Part shown: one piece after another, positions 47,599 through 57,059 of the stretch
Layout: every line of letters begins with the position of its first letter
Numbering within the stretch: the stretch's first letter is position 1
Source: Fischerella sp. JS2
GTDB lineage: Bacteria > Cyanobacteriota > Cyanobacteriia > Cyanobacteriales > Nostocaceae
DNA: 64,000 nucleotides
Assembly: GCF_032393985.1 (NCBI RefSeq)
Contig: NZ_CP135918.1
Span: 1,364,001 to 1,428,000, forward strand
Reading direction: 5' to 3'
The notes under the pieces: generated by a model
Databases searched by the model: none
What the model was told of the DNA's origin: nothing
What the model saw: the letters and a program-made list of their open reading frames with translations, nothing else
Program-made: the position numbers and the translations under genes

Positions 47599-48093
47599 GT
47601 GAAAACCGACAAGCTTAGAATCAATCAGCTTTCACCCAAGACCTATGAGTGGTATCTTGCCTGCTTGCAGGCTATTGACACCAAAAATGTTGAAGTATAC
47701 GGCGCTTTCCTGGCAGATGATTGTGTCATGCAATCTAACAATAATTCTCCTGTTCGGGGTAAATCTGCTATTTTGCAGGGTCTTTCTGATTACTGGACTA
47801 CCTTTGATAGCTTGGAACACGACTTACTGAACATTTATGGTAGTGATTCGTCTTTTGTCCTTGAAGCCTTAAATCATTACAAACGTAACGATGGAAGGTT
47901 CGTAACAGTTGGGGCGGTAGCCATCACTGACCGAAACGAAGCAGAAAGCGTGATTTCTATCAGGTTTTACACAGATACAACACCCCTGTTTGCAGCCACT
48001 ACCGAATCCCTCGCTAAGAGTGCGATCGCACTTCCTCAAAAAATCGACAACATCATTCTCAATTTTCCGAAATCGCCCAACGCTGCACTGTAG
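47599..48093 (+). CDS. SnoaL/NTF2-like protein
   Basis: This 164-residue soluble protein begins at a GTG codon with TAAGGAG upstream. The central part has the NTF2/SnoaL cone fold marks: a helix WYLACLQAIDTKNVEVYGAFLADDC, the following NSPVRGKSAILQGL, and beta-strands with ISIRFYTDTT. Members include small enzymes and ligand-binding proteins; catalytic residues cannot be identified. A clear terminator follows 68 bp after the stop. It is divergent from the Psb34-like gene, 141 bp away. Confidence 0.78.
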   Translation: MKTDKLRINQLSPKTYEWYLACLQAIDTKNVEVYGAFLADDCVMQSNNNSPVRGKSAILQGLSDYWTTFDSLEHDLLNIYGSDSSFVLEALNHYKRNDGRFVTVGAVAITDRNEAESVISIRFYTDTTPLFAATTESLAKSAIALPQKIDNIILNFPKSPNAAL

Positions 48094-48161
48094 TCACTAT
48101 TAGACAAGCAACTTATAACTAATCTCTATAAACAAAGCACGGGGATATACCCCAACTCCAG

Positions 48162-48184
48162 CCCAGTTACAAGACTGGGTTTTT
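48162..48184 (+). terminator. Rho-independent terminator downstream of the NTF2-like gene
   Basis: Arms CCCAGT and ACTGGG with a 6-base loop are followed by TTTTT. It is preceded by another small hairpin (GGGGATATACCCC). Confidence 0.8.
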
Positions 48185-48276
48185 GAGTTTGAGTGGAGGC
48201 GAGAGCATCTTCAACCCAACTTCGCTACGGGTGTTTGCACTCTATTACTTTTTCTTGGGTGAGATAGGTATTATGC

Positions 48277-48819
48277 TTAGGGTTTGTGTTTTTCAAATTC
48301 TTCTCTAACATAGCTGCTTAAATACCAAAGCGGTTCGCCAAATTCTTCGGATTTTGAGGCTCCTAATTCAACAAACAGTAAGGTGCGTTTGTTAATTTCT
48401 TCTGCAACTTTTTCGGCAAATTCGGCATTGTGTAGATAGCTTTTACCTGTTTGGGGATAAGCATCGTACCAAAGTATGTAGAGCGTGGAGGCTAAAGTTC
48501 TTCTTTGCCAGATATGGGTGCTAGGAGAGTCTAAAAATTCTAGCAGCAATTTTAAATTACTTGGAGTCGCAAGAATCAAATCTTCGTCTTGTTGTGAGAA
48601 ATGAAGATCGTCATTAATGGCCCAAATTTCTAATTGTTTGCTGGAGAGGGGGGGAAGCGCATGACTTCCTCCACTAAAATCTGTGGAACCGCATTTGGAA
48701 CAAGGTTCAGGCCATACACGTGTTTCTTCAAATGCTGCGGTTAATTCATCGAGAAATCGCGTTTCTTCATAACCGCATTTTGCACATGAACGGGTTTGTT
48801 CGTATTTTTGAGAGGTCAT
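48277..48819 (-). CDS. Zinc-ribbon protein of unknown function
   Basis: This 180-residue soluble protein has an N-terminal zinc-ribbon-like pair of Cys-x-x-Cys (Cys12-Ala-Lys-Cys15 and CSKC near residues 40-43), then a helical domain of ~120 residues (WQRRTLASTLYILWYDAYPQ). Such ribbon proteins often bind nucleic acids or other proteins, but no family is recognised. It is convergent with the NTF2-like gene, which has its terminator between them. Frame and composition are normal. Confidence 0.7.
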   Translation of the reverse strand: MTSQKYEQTRSCAKCGYEETRFLDELTAAFEETRVWPEPCSKCGSTDFSGGSHALPPLSSKQLEIWAINDDLHFSQQDEDLILATPSNLKLLLEFLDSPSTHIWQRRTLASTLYILWYDAYPQTGKSYLHNAEFAEKVAEEINKRTLLFVELGASKSEEFGEPLWYLSSYVREEFEKHKP

Positions 48820-49157
48820 TTACACTCTATAAAAATTGCAGCAATTAATATCTTCAATTTTGCCTGCTACGATTTCGTACTCCATCGTAATGCGAGAGCG
48901 CTATTCTGAGGTAGCGATCGCACTTCATATCATACCTACCACAAAGATAACTGTCCTATCGAAACATTAGACTTCCCGCTTTGGTGGTAAAAAAAGTGAC
49001 ACGCACTACATAGGGCAATTAGGTTTTCCGCACAATTATTTAGATGGGTTTCTGTCCCAATAATGGGTTTGTAGCGTGCGTTTCATCCTTTCGGAGCGGT
49101 GGTTGCTGAAGCTAAAAACCTGAATGACGAAATTAATCAATTACGACGCCCTCGCTA
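48820..49157. other. Intergenic region upstream of the decayed fragment
   Basis: No complete gene. Around 49098-49160 a short open stretch (VVAEAKNLNDEINQ) ends in TAG and may belong to the same decayed gene as the next entry. The rest is AT-rich with one HIP1 site. Confidence 0.4.
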
Positions 49158-49307
49158 CTAGGCAGTAACCAAGCGGCACGACTTGCGCTTGGCAAATACA
49201 TCATCAACTACTTCAAGCAGTTGGGAATTATCTTAGATTGTGGGGGCAGCGACGATTGCATCTTTGAACAAATCTTTCCGCAGGAAAGACAGGGAGAAGA
49301 TGTCTGA
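49158..49307 (+). pseudogene. Decayed coding fragment
   Basis: A 50-codon open stretch ending in TGA reads like a real protein tail (SNQAARLALGKYIINYFKQL, then LDCGGSDDCIFEQIFPQ) but has no start codon or ribosome-binding site. A preceding fragment in another frame (VVAEAKNLNDEINQLRRPRY, ending at 49160) fits the same origin. I infer the remnant of an unidentified gene next to a tnpB insertion. Confidence 0.35.
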
Positions 49308-49390
49308 GGAGTCGCCAAATATTTTCTGGATTACCTTTACTGATAACTATATATTGTAGTAAGATATAAAAACCAAAGAGGTGATCTAGA

Positions 49391-50688
49391 GTGCGACATA
49401 AAGCCGTACAAGTCCGTTTATATCCATCTGAACAACAACAAATAAAACTAGCTCAGACGTTCGGATGTGCGCGTTGGTGGTGGAATTATGCTTTAAATAA
49501 GTCGATTGAAACTTATAAAGAAACAGGTAAAGGACTTGGACAGGTAGCACTCAATGCACTGTTACCTAAGCTCAAGAAAGAGGAAGATACCTGTTGGCTG
49601 GCTGAGTGTTATAGCCAAGTTTTACAAGCTACAACACTCAATCTGACCACAGCTTATAAAAACTTTTTTGACAAACGTGCTGGTTTTCCTCGGTTCAAAT
49701 CTAAGCATGGTAAACAGTCTATTCAGTACCCTCAAAACGTCAAGATTGTAGATGGTAATGTCAAACTTCCAGGCAATATTGGAGTGGTCAAAGCCAAGAT
49801 ACATAGACCAATGGATGGGAAAATAAAGACTTGTACAGTAGTCAAAACTCCATCAGGTAAATACTTTGATCTATTCTGACTGAAGTAGAAGGAAACAACC
49901 CATCTACTAAAGAAGGCAAGATTTATGGTGTTGATTTAGGGTTGAAACATTTTGCTGTCGTCACTGACGGTGAAAAGGTTTCTAAATACGACAACCCTAA
50001 ATATATTGCCAAGCATGAAAAAAATCTCAAACGCAAGCAACAAAAATTAGCACGCCAAGAAAAGGGAAGTAACTCTCGAAATAAATATAGAAAAGTAGTT
50101 GCCAAAGTATACGAACGGGTGACTAACTCACGGCAAGATTTTCTGCATAAACTTAGTTATAAATTGGTCAGCGATAGCCAAGCTGTCATAGTAGAGAATC
50201 TTTATGTCAAGGGCATGGTTCGTAATCACAATTTGGCGAAAGCAATATCTGATTGTGGTTGGGGAACATTCACTAACTTTTTAGCCTATAAACTAGAACG
50301 CAAGGGTGGGAAGTTAGTTGAGATTGATAGATGGTTCCCTAGTTCCAAACTTTGTTCTAATTGTTTCTATCAGGTCAGCGAAATGCCATTGGACGTAAGG
50401 GAATGGACTTGTCCTCACTGCGGTACTCATCATGACAGGGATGGAAATGCAGCAATAAATATTAGAGCAGAGGGAATCAGAATGCTAAAGGCGGAAGGTT
50501 CAGCCGTCTCTGCTGTAGGAGGGGAGGTAAGACCAAAGATGGGGCGAAAGTCTCATCTGAGGCACTCGCCTGTGAGTACAGAAGCCCCATCCTCTAGCTC
50601 TGTGCTTAGTGGGGTAGTTCACAAGAGTCCTTCTGAATATGACAAAACTAAATTTTCGATAGATTTATCCCAGGAGAAAAGCTCGTGA
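49391..50688 (+). pseudogene. tnpB: Solitary TnpB (IS605/IS1341 type) with a frameshift
   Basis: The first frame (GTG at 49391, AGAGG upstream) gives the N-terminal ~160 residues, ending at a TGA after YFDLF (49877-49879). The second frame begins TEVEGN and carries the catalytic parts: GVDLGLKHFAVV (Asp), AVIVENLYVKGM (Glu) and DGNAAINI (Asp). The zinc ribbon is intact: CSNC then CPHC. A one-base loss near 49870 explains the shift. No tnpA is adjacent, so this is the IS1341-like solo form. The 3' end (GGGGCGAAAG region, 50540-50600) may correspond to the guide-RNA part of the element, as in other TnpB elements. The protein is broken as read. Confidence 0.85.
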
Positions 50689-50813
50689 TCAATTCTAAGT
50701 ATGATCTGTTGCACTCATTAAAAAAAGAAGTTAAAAGTTAAAAGCTTTACTCCCAAGCTGAAGAAAATTATTCCCAAGCATTGGAACTATCTAAAAAAGG
50801 GCTTGCCACTGAT

Positions 50814-51671
50814 TCAAAATTTATTCCAAGCATCAGCAACATAAGCAGAATCAACCACAGTACCCATTAAATTTACAGGTGTGTTCGCTGAAGCGTAATA
50901 TTTAACTTTTGGTGACAGTTCGTCAATAGCATTGATGCGTTGCTTGCCTGGTCGAATATAAACCACTAAAACTGCTTTATTGGGGAGCGCGTTAACAATC
51001 CTTTTGAGTTGTTCAGCTACTCGCTTTTCTATTAATTGAGCAATTTCTGTTTCTGGTAAACTGTTTTTTTCTGTATCGGTGATTAACTTGTAATTCACCA
51101 AATCTAGAACTACAACATCGCCAGAAATCTTGATGCGTTTGGAAGCATCTAGAATTTGTGTTGCTTTAAATCCTCGCTCAGCAAGCAACTGATACTCTTC
51201 TGGATAATCATCAGCAAGTATTGGCTGGTCTTGAGGAAGAAGGTAATCAACAGATACATCACCAAGCACTCTTTCCCTGTCTAAAATTTGTTTGAGATTG
51301 CCAACTTGTTGACCAACAACCTCACTCACAGATAATTGTAGCCGTTGTTCAACTTCGGAGCGTATCAACTGGCGTGCTTCCTTAAGACTTTGATTAAACA
51401 GGTAAACGCTGATAGCTCCAACTACTCCTAAAATGATTCCAAATACCACAAATGATAGATTAATCGCACCAACAAAACTGCCAAAACTATTATTCAGGCG
51501 TGTGTTAGCATCTTGTAAAAACTGGATTTGGCTTTTGAGTAACTCGACATCAGCACTACCGGAAGGAGATGGCTTTGGGCTGGGTGTGGGAGATGGAGTT
51601 GCTTGGGCGATAAAGACCCAAATCTGGAATAGTCAAATTTGAGACAGATTGAATAAGTGTGACCAATGCAT
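50814..51671 (-). pseudogene. Membrane-anchored protein with an in-frame TGA near the start
   Basis: From GTG 51449 there is an open 211-residue frame with a membrane helix (VVFGIILGVVGAISVYLF), a coiled coil (QSLKEARQLIRSEVEQRL) and a domain with DVSVDYLLP and KAVLVVYIRPGKQ. The same frame is open further upstream to 51635 and encodes ATPSPTPSPKPSPSGSADVE, a proline-rich linker, and a coiled coil (LLKSQIQFLQDANTRLNN). These look like native protein. An in-frame TGA at 51633-51635 separates this from a possible ATG at 51671. The native start is thus lost or lies beyond the stop. Cyanobacteria have conserved proteins of this layout with unknown function. Confidence 0.6.
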
Positions 51672-51939
51672 ATTAACACTCAAAAGGCAACTTTATAGCA
51701 ATTATTCGCTATCCAGCATAATCTAAGTAGAGTAACGTTAATTCAATATAAAACACTCAACTATGGACTAGCTAGTTCGCAACGCTTGCATTTGCGGTTT
51801 GTAAGCTAGTCACACATAAGCTTTGATAGTTTTCGGAGATGTCTATTCAAAAAATGTTTAAGAGCAGATAACTCCACCTGCCTAACACTACCCTAAGCGA
51901 TCTTGCTTAGGGTATTGATAATTGACAATTGACCATTGA

Positions 51940-52821
51940 CTATTTGATTACCTTCTTGACTAATTCTGGAATCATAGAAGGACGTTCCGCTACTGGGACT
52001 TTGACTTCTGAAAATGCAGCTAATTTGCTTTTTGCTGTCCCAAAGTCTGGATGACGTCCAATTACTGCTGCTAGTGTTCCTGTCTGACGCCAGTGTCTGG
52101 CTGGTGGTGCTTGTGTACCTGCAATATAGGCAACTACTGGTTTATCAATGGCTTCAGCAATGTAACGTGCTGCTGCTTCTTCTCGACCACCACCCGGTTG
52201 ACCAACTAGTACAATTGCCTCTGTGGAATCATCTTCGTCAAAAATTTGCAGCCATTGGATAAATGATGAACCAACGATCGCATCACTACCAATACTGACA
52301 CTGATTGATTGTCCTAAACCAGCTGTGGTTAGTTCTCTGGCTACTTCATAGGTAAGGGTAGTGCTACGACTGAGGATTCCTATATGACCAGGTGTATAAA
52401 ATTCACTTGGTTGAGTACCTAAAAGAATTCGACCAGGTACAATAATGCCGGGGCTATTGGGTCCTACTACCAATGTTTCTGTGGCTTCGGCTTTACGTAG
52501 TAGGTTTACCATGTCTAATGGTGGTACACCAGGAGAAATGATCATTATTTGGCGAATACCAGATGCGATCGCTTCTAATGCCGCATCTAAAACTTCGTAA
52601 GGGTGTACACAGATAATTGTAGTATCAATTAATCCATATCTATCTATCACTTCTTCCACTAGATCAAATACTGGTAGACCATAGATTTTTTGACCACCAC
52701 ATCCAGGATTTACCCCTGCTACTAAATTCGTACCATAAGCTATCATTTGGTCAACATGAGTAGCTGAAATAAATTCACTAAAGCCTTGGATTATAACTTT
52801 GCTGTCTGGCGTTAAGTTCAT
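51940..52821 (-). CDS. Succinyl-CoA synthetase alpha-like protein without the catalytic histidine
   Basis: This 293-residue protein aligns along its length with SucD (start MNLTPDSKVIIQGF; AYGTNLVAGVNPG; IICVHPYEVLDAALEAI; GPNSPGIIVPG; GILSRSTTLTYE). I chose the ATG at 52821 because it fits the family start. Canonical SucD uses His246, which becomes phosphorylated, and Glu208. By eye alignment with the E. coli protein, Gln is at both positions here (Gln208 in VGQPGG; Gln246 in ARHWRQTG). The CoA-binding GFTGSQGT is also replaced (GFSEFISA). The partner beta-like gene is 280 bp upstream on the same strand. The canonical phosphohistidine mechanism seems impossible; the true activity is unknown. 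Confidence 0.85.
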   Translation of the reverse strand: MNLTPDSKVIIQGFSEFISATHVDQMIAYGTNLVAGVNPGCGGQKIYGLPVFDLVEEVIDRYGLIDTTIICVHPYEVLDAALEAIASGIRQIMIISPGVPPLDMVNLLRKAEATETLVVGPNSPGIIVPGRILLGTQPSEFYTPGHIGILSRSTTLTYEVARELTTAGLGQSISVSIGSDAIVGSSFIQWLQIFDEDDSTEAIVLVGQPGGGREEAAARYIAEAIDKPVVAYIAGTQAPPARHWRQTGTLAAVIGRHPDFGTAKSKLAAFSEVKVPVAERPSMIPELVKKVIK

Positions 52822-52838
52822 AAAAAGCACGTTCATGG

Positions 52839-52887
52839 AGAAGGCAGAAGGCAGAAGGCAGAAGGCAGAAGGCAGAAGGCAGAAGGC
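52839..52887. repeat. Seven tandem copies of heptamer AGAAGGC
   Basis: Seven exact heptamers end 17 bp before the chosen start codon of the SucD-like gene (on the minus strand they read GCCTTCT). It is a short tandem repeated repetitive sequence of the type known from heterocystous cyanobacteria. Confidence 0.95.
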
Positions 52888-53103
52888 AGTCCTAAAGAAA
52901 CTAGTTTCACTGTGATACCCCTACACCCTCTTTCAAAGTAAAAGCAAACACCATGAATCAATTTAGGGGTGTAATATCAAGTCTGGCTGATCACCTACGG
53001 TCAAAATCTCTCCGTATTTTTTTCTCCGAGTCAGAGCATATCTTTAGTGATTAGACTGAATCTATTTTGCCTCACATGCTACCTAAATTTGGTGTAAAGA
53101 TGA

Positions 53104-54336
53104 TCAAAACCTTTTATGAGCAGTAGCTTTGGCAAGATTAACTGCTTGTGTTACTGCTTCATCTAAATTTTCTACTACTACTATAGATGCATCGCTAGAA
53201 ACTTTTAATGTTGTTAAATATTTTCTGGCTGCATCAAATTCAGAACCAGCAAGACGAACAACTAAGCGTGGTAAGTAGGTTTCGCGACGGCTTTTGTTTC
53301 CGTTAGAACGTAAAGTTTGTGTTTTGGATTCATTTTTATTATGCTGCACAAAATTAGCAATTACTTCGGCTACTTCTGCACCTTGAGGAACACTACCTAA
53401 AAAGTTGATCAGTATAACTTGAATACTTTTATCAACAGCTAAAATATCTAGAGTTCTATCTAAGCGATCGCGAAAAGTACTTGGTAAAGTATCTGTCGGG
53501 AAAGCGTGACGCAGATTCAAACAAATACCTGGTTTACCACCCGCATTTACTACTAAATCTAAAGTAGCCAATACCGAACCAGTTCCATTGCCTAAAATGC
53601 CGATTTTACCATGTAGTTCTACTGCATCCCATTCGCTTAATCTCTTGTTAAATTCTGCACTGCTATGACGATTAACCATTTTTCTCGCCATCTCAGCAAT
53701 ATCCGGGTGACGAGCGATCGCTCTTTCGTTGACGCTAACATTACCATTGAGAGCCATCACTTGACCAGAAGCATCCACCCCTAAAGGATTAATTTCTACC
53801 AAATCTAAATCTTTTTCTATAAATAACTGGTACATTTTCTCAACTATTTTGCTTACCGTCTGCATTAACGCACCTTGTAACCCCATTTTCAAAGCTAGGC
53901 GGCGTGCATAAAACGGGGAAAATTCCTGTTCCACCACCACGTGTTGCATTTTTTTGCCAGCAGATTCCCAATCAATATCTGCTTCTTTACAACCTAAAAG
54001 TATCGGTCGACAAACAGCAGTATCTAAAACTACCGCTAGAAAAAATTCTTGTTCGGCATTATACTTAGCTTCTGCCAACAACACTTCTGGTAATTCACCC
54101 AAAATTGGTAGATTAAAAATATTTTGTGCAGCAGCAATAGCATCTATAGTTGTTTCAGCAAATCGGACTCCGCCTGCTTTTGCTCGTTCTCCTGCATGTA
54201 CTTGAGATTTCAGTACAATTGGGTAGCGAATTTTTAATCTTTTTAAATCCGTGGGATGGTCTATTTTTTGAGAAGGCAATACAGGAATGCCTATTGTCCG
54301 AAACCACTCTTTGACTTGATACTCTAGCAATTCCAT
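53104..54336 (-). CDS. Succinyl-CoA synthetase beta-like protein (ATP-grasp)
   Basis: This 410-residue protein starts at ATG 54336 with AAGGTG upstream. The N-terminal ATP-grasp domain has the SucC-type YPIVLKSQVHAGERAKAGGV (Lys binding nucleotide) and LVEINPLGVD (metal-binding Glu). The C-terminal CoA-ligase-like domain holds GILGNGTGSVLATLDLV, but the DVGGGA motif of SucC is replaced by LNLRHAF. The pair with the downstream alpha-like gene (280 bp away) is conserved in order (beta then alpha), so a heteromeric complex is likely. Given the changed alpha subunit, it may be a divergent acyl-CoA synthetase or a non-enzymatic paralogue. Confidence 0.85.
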   Translation of the reverse strand: MELLEYQVKEWFRTIGIPVLPSQKIDHPTDLKRLKIRYPIVLKSQVHAGERAKAGGVRFAETTIDAIAAAQNIFNLPILGELPEVLLAEAKYNAEQEFFLAVVLDTAVCRPILLGCKEADIDWESAGKKMQHVVVEQEFSPFYARRLALKMGLQGALMQTVSKIVEKMYQLFIEKDLDLVEINPLGVDASGQVMALNGNVSVNERAIARHPDIAEMARKMVNRHSSAEFNKRLSEWDAVELHGKIGILGNGTGSVLATLDLVVNAGGKPGICLNLRHAFPTDTLPSTFRDRLDRTLDILAVDKSIQVILINFLGSVPQGAEVAEVIANFVQHNKNESKTQTLRSNGNKSRRETYLPRLVVRLAGSEFDAARKYLTTLKVSSDASIVVVENLDEAVTQAVNLAKATAHKRF

Positions 54337-55147
54337 TAACACACCTTGTCTCTAGCCATTTTTGGTTAGTTGCAACGCTTTATATTAAGATATAAAGCTG
54401 CACCTAGTTTGCACAAACAAACTTCACTCGTCTATTAATAATTATTTTTCTGTCATTAATTCTAACCAATTCAGTAAATCAGGTAAATTTATAGCTTTTA
54501 TTACTAGCTCTTACAATTTTAATAATAAGTAATTAACTGTATCAGTAATTTTTCTTATATTTAAGCGAACCAGCATTTTTGTCACCGAATTTTGATACAT
54601 TAGTACAAATATATTTTTCATATTAGAGAAAATTTTAATTTTAGGAATTAATAAGCTTTAGCTTTTGAATATATATCAGAGAAAATACGAATAAGCAACA
54701 GACTCTATAGAGAGATGACGCATCGTTTTTATTTGTCAATTTCATAGTAGTTATTAATCTTAATTATTACTGAATACAAGTATGTGTATAAACAATAATT
54801 AAAATTCAGAAAAATTATAACTTTAGTACATCATAATAGATAAAAAAACGAAAAAATCTAAGTTTTTATTTTGCATAACTTTGACTCTTAATTAATACTA
54901 GTGTTGATTTTTATAGCCGTCAAACAATGTTAGATTTTCGATTTATTCCATAGAGCAGTTTGATGGCTCATACCCGCTCGGAATTATTGGTGAGCAGAAA
55001 TAATTCCTCGTGAAAATATCTACTTTCTTGTACTTAGTCTCTAATCCCTAGTTGATATTTTCACCTAAACCTTAACTTTTGATGAAAGCAGAAAATTTGT
55101 GCTAAAAAAATGGTCTCTCACATTGCAAAGCTGGGGGTCATGAAACT
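54337..55147. other. 810-bp AT-rich intergenic region with two inverted repeats
   Basis: No gene is seen. Near its right end are GGAATTATT (54980-54988) / AATAATTCC (54999-55007) and GTGAAAATATC (55010-55020) / GATATTTTCAC (55054-55064), both perfect. They lie 80-210 bp before the next gene and could be regulatory or part of a structured leader RNA. The divergent promoter of the SucC-like gene is also expected here. Confidence 0.5.
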
Positions 55148-55186
55148 GTGTATCTACGTTCCAAAAATAAAATAAGTTCTTTTAAC

Positions 55187-57013
55187 ATGCTTGAAAATAA
55201 TTCAGACTATATAAAGCAGCAGGATGGCTCTATGCAAGTAGCAGTCATAGAAGAAGATTTACAGTTTATAGCGCAAATTTTGCAAGAACAGTTACGGGCC
55301 GAAATTCCCTCGGGTGAATTCTTCCAGGTAAAGTGTGCTGTTAAAAATGATCAGTTGATGATTTTAACTCAACATCCACAAGGTGTGAGTGCTGATACTG
55401 ACAACATTTTTGCAGTGCTTGAGGAAGCACTACAATTGCTACTTAACCACCACGGACAGCAAGTGGAAATCTTTCTCAGAATCGCAGGGGTGAAATTGCC
55501 TTATGCTAAATATTCTCTAATTTTGCAAGCTTCGGAAGCGAAGGTAAGCCAAGCAGCAACAGGAGTAGGGGAAGAGGAGAAGATAGATCATTCTTCCCCC
55601 TTTACCGCTTCCGATACGTTTACCGATGACCAGTCCTCTACAAATACCCCAAATCAACCAGAGGATCAGCTATTTGACCCAATGGCAGATGCGCCGGATT
55701 TGTCTTTTTATACAACAATCAAGTCAAGGCATCCTATAAAACCAATTGTATTGGGTGTAGTTGTAACAGCAATGTTAGTTTTAGGCGCTACTGCTTACTT
55801 GTTAACTCGTCCTTGTGTGATGTTTGAATGTAAAGCAATCCAAACAGCTGAGGATTTACAAAAATCATGGCAACGACTCATACAGACTGCCAAGTCTGAA
55901 TCAGAATTAACCAAAGTGCAACAGCAACTTGTAGAAGCAACCGTGGCGCTAAAAGCTATTCCTGGTTATTCACCACGTCACCAAGAAGCTGAAACACTGG
56001 CGACTAATCTATCTGGGCGTTCAGAAGCTATTAACAAAGTCGTCAAAGCCTTTGGTGCAGCTTCATTAGCGACACAAAAAAGTCAAACTCTGGCAAATAG
56101 CTTAGAAGAACTAAAAGCTAGGCAACAATTGTGGCGACAAGCGATCGCACCATTAGAAACCATCAGTGCCAATAGTGAACTTTATGGATTGGTACAGCCA
56201 AGATTAGGAATATATCGTGCCAATTTGCGGACTGTAAATCAGCAATTGCAACTAGAAGACAAATGGTTGAAAAAAATAACAGCAGCTAAAAATGTGGCAA
56301 ATGCCGCCACTAAACAAGAAACTATAGCTAAAACCTTATCAGAATTACAAAAAGTCCAATCTACTTGGCAAGTAGCAATTAATGCCTTAAGTATTATTCC
56401 CAAAACTAGCTCTGTGTATCCAGAAGCACAAAATCTCCTGATAGACTATAAACCTAAACTCGTAGCTGCACGCGATCGCGTTACTCAACAACTACTAGCA
56501 GCCAAAACCTACAAACAAGCCATTGAAAACGCAGAACAAGCTAAACGTTACGAAAAACAAAACCAATGGCAAGCTGCGGTAACATACTGGAACCAAGCTT
56601 TAAGCACCGCCAAGCAGGTCAAACAAGATAGCTTGTACTACACCCAGGCTCAAACTTTGATCCAACCTTATTCGACATCCCTCAAACAAGCAGAAGCAAA
56701 ACTCCAAATTGCTAACTCTTTACAACAAACCCACGCTGACCTAGAAAACACTTGTTCTGGAACAATTCGGGTTTGTAATTTTACCATTACTGATCGAGAA
56801 ATAATCGTTCGGATTACTCTTGAATATGAACAAGTACTCAACAGTAACTTGAATCAGGGCAATCAGAGTAGTGTAGCTAATATTACTAATCATTTACAAA
56901 GTTTACAGCAAGCCCTAGATATCATTAGTGATAATGCTAACTTGGCTGTGATTGTGTTTGATGCCCAGGGTAGTCAAATTCATGGACATGTGCCGGGGGA
57001 TGAAAACAATTAA
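55187..57013 (+). CDS. Single-pass membrane protein with a coiled-coil/TPR-like periplasmic or cytosolic region
   Basis: I take ATG 55187 (608 residues); a GTG at 55148 and an ATG at 55232 are alternatives. Residues about 15-125 form a small domain (LQFIAQILQEQLRAEI, KNDQLMILTQHPQG), then an acidic linker, one membrane helix (PIVLGVVVTAMLVLGATAYLL), and ~400 residues of helical repeats with TPR/coiled-coil character (KAIPGYSPRHQEAETLATNL, AEQAKRYEKQNQWQAAVTYW). The extreme C-terminus is a small beta domain with two Cys (CSGTIRVCNF). The layout is known in filamentous cyanobacteria without assigned function. It is downstream of two inverted repeats. Confidence 0.75.
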   Translation: MLENNSDYIKQQDGSMQVAVIEEDLQFIAQILQEQLRAEIPSGEFFQVKCAVKNDQLMILTQHPQGVSADTDNIFAVLEEALQLLLNHHGQQVEIFLRIAGVKLPYAKYSLILQASEAKVSQAATGVGEEEKIDHSSPFTASDTFTDDQSSTNTPNQPEDQLFDPMADAPDLSFYTTIKSRHPIKPIVLGVVVTAMLVLGATAYLLTRPCVMFECKAIQTAEDLQKSWQRLIQTAKSESELTKVQQQLVEATVALKAIPGYSPRHQEAETLATNLSGRSEAINKVVKAFGAASLATQKSQTLANSLEELKARQQLWRQAIAPLETISANSELYGLVQPRLGIYRANLRTVNQQLQLEDKWLKKITAAKNVANAATKQETIAKTLSELQKVQSTWQVAINALSIIPKTSSVYPEAQNLLIDYKPKLVAARDRVTQQLLAAKTYKQAIENAEQAKRYEKQNQWQAAVTYWNQALSTAKQVKQDSLYYTQAQTLIQPYSTSLKQAEAKLQIANSLQQTHADLENTCSGTIRVCNFTITDREIIVRITLEYEQVLNSNLNQGNQSSVANITNHLQSLQQALDIISDNANLAVIVFDAQGSQIHGHVPGDENN

Positions 57014-57059
57014 AAATTAGGAAGAGACTAAGGAAGTGTGAGGAGTATGAGGAAAATAA

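Noticed and set aside
52839-52887. CRISPR array
   Set aside because: Units are 7 bp with no spacers; it is a simple tandem repeat.
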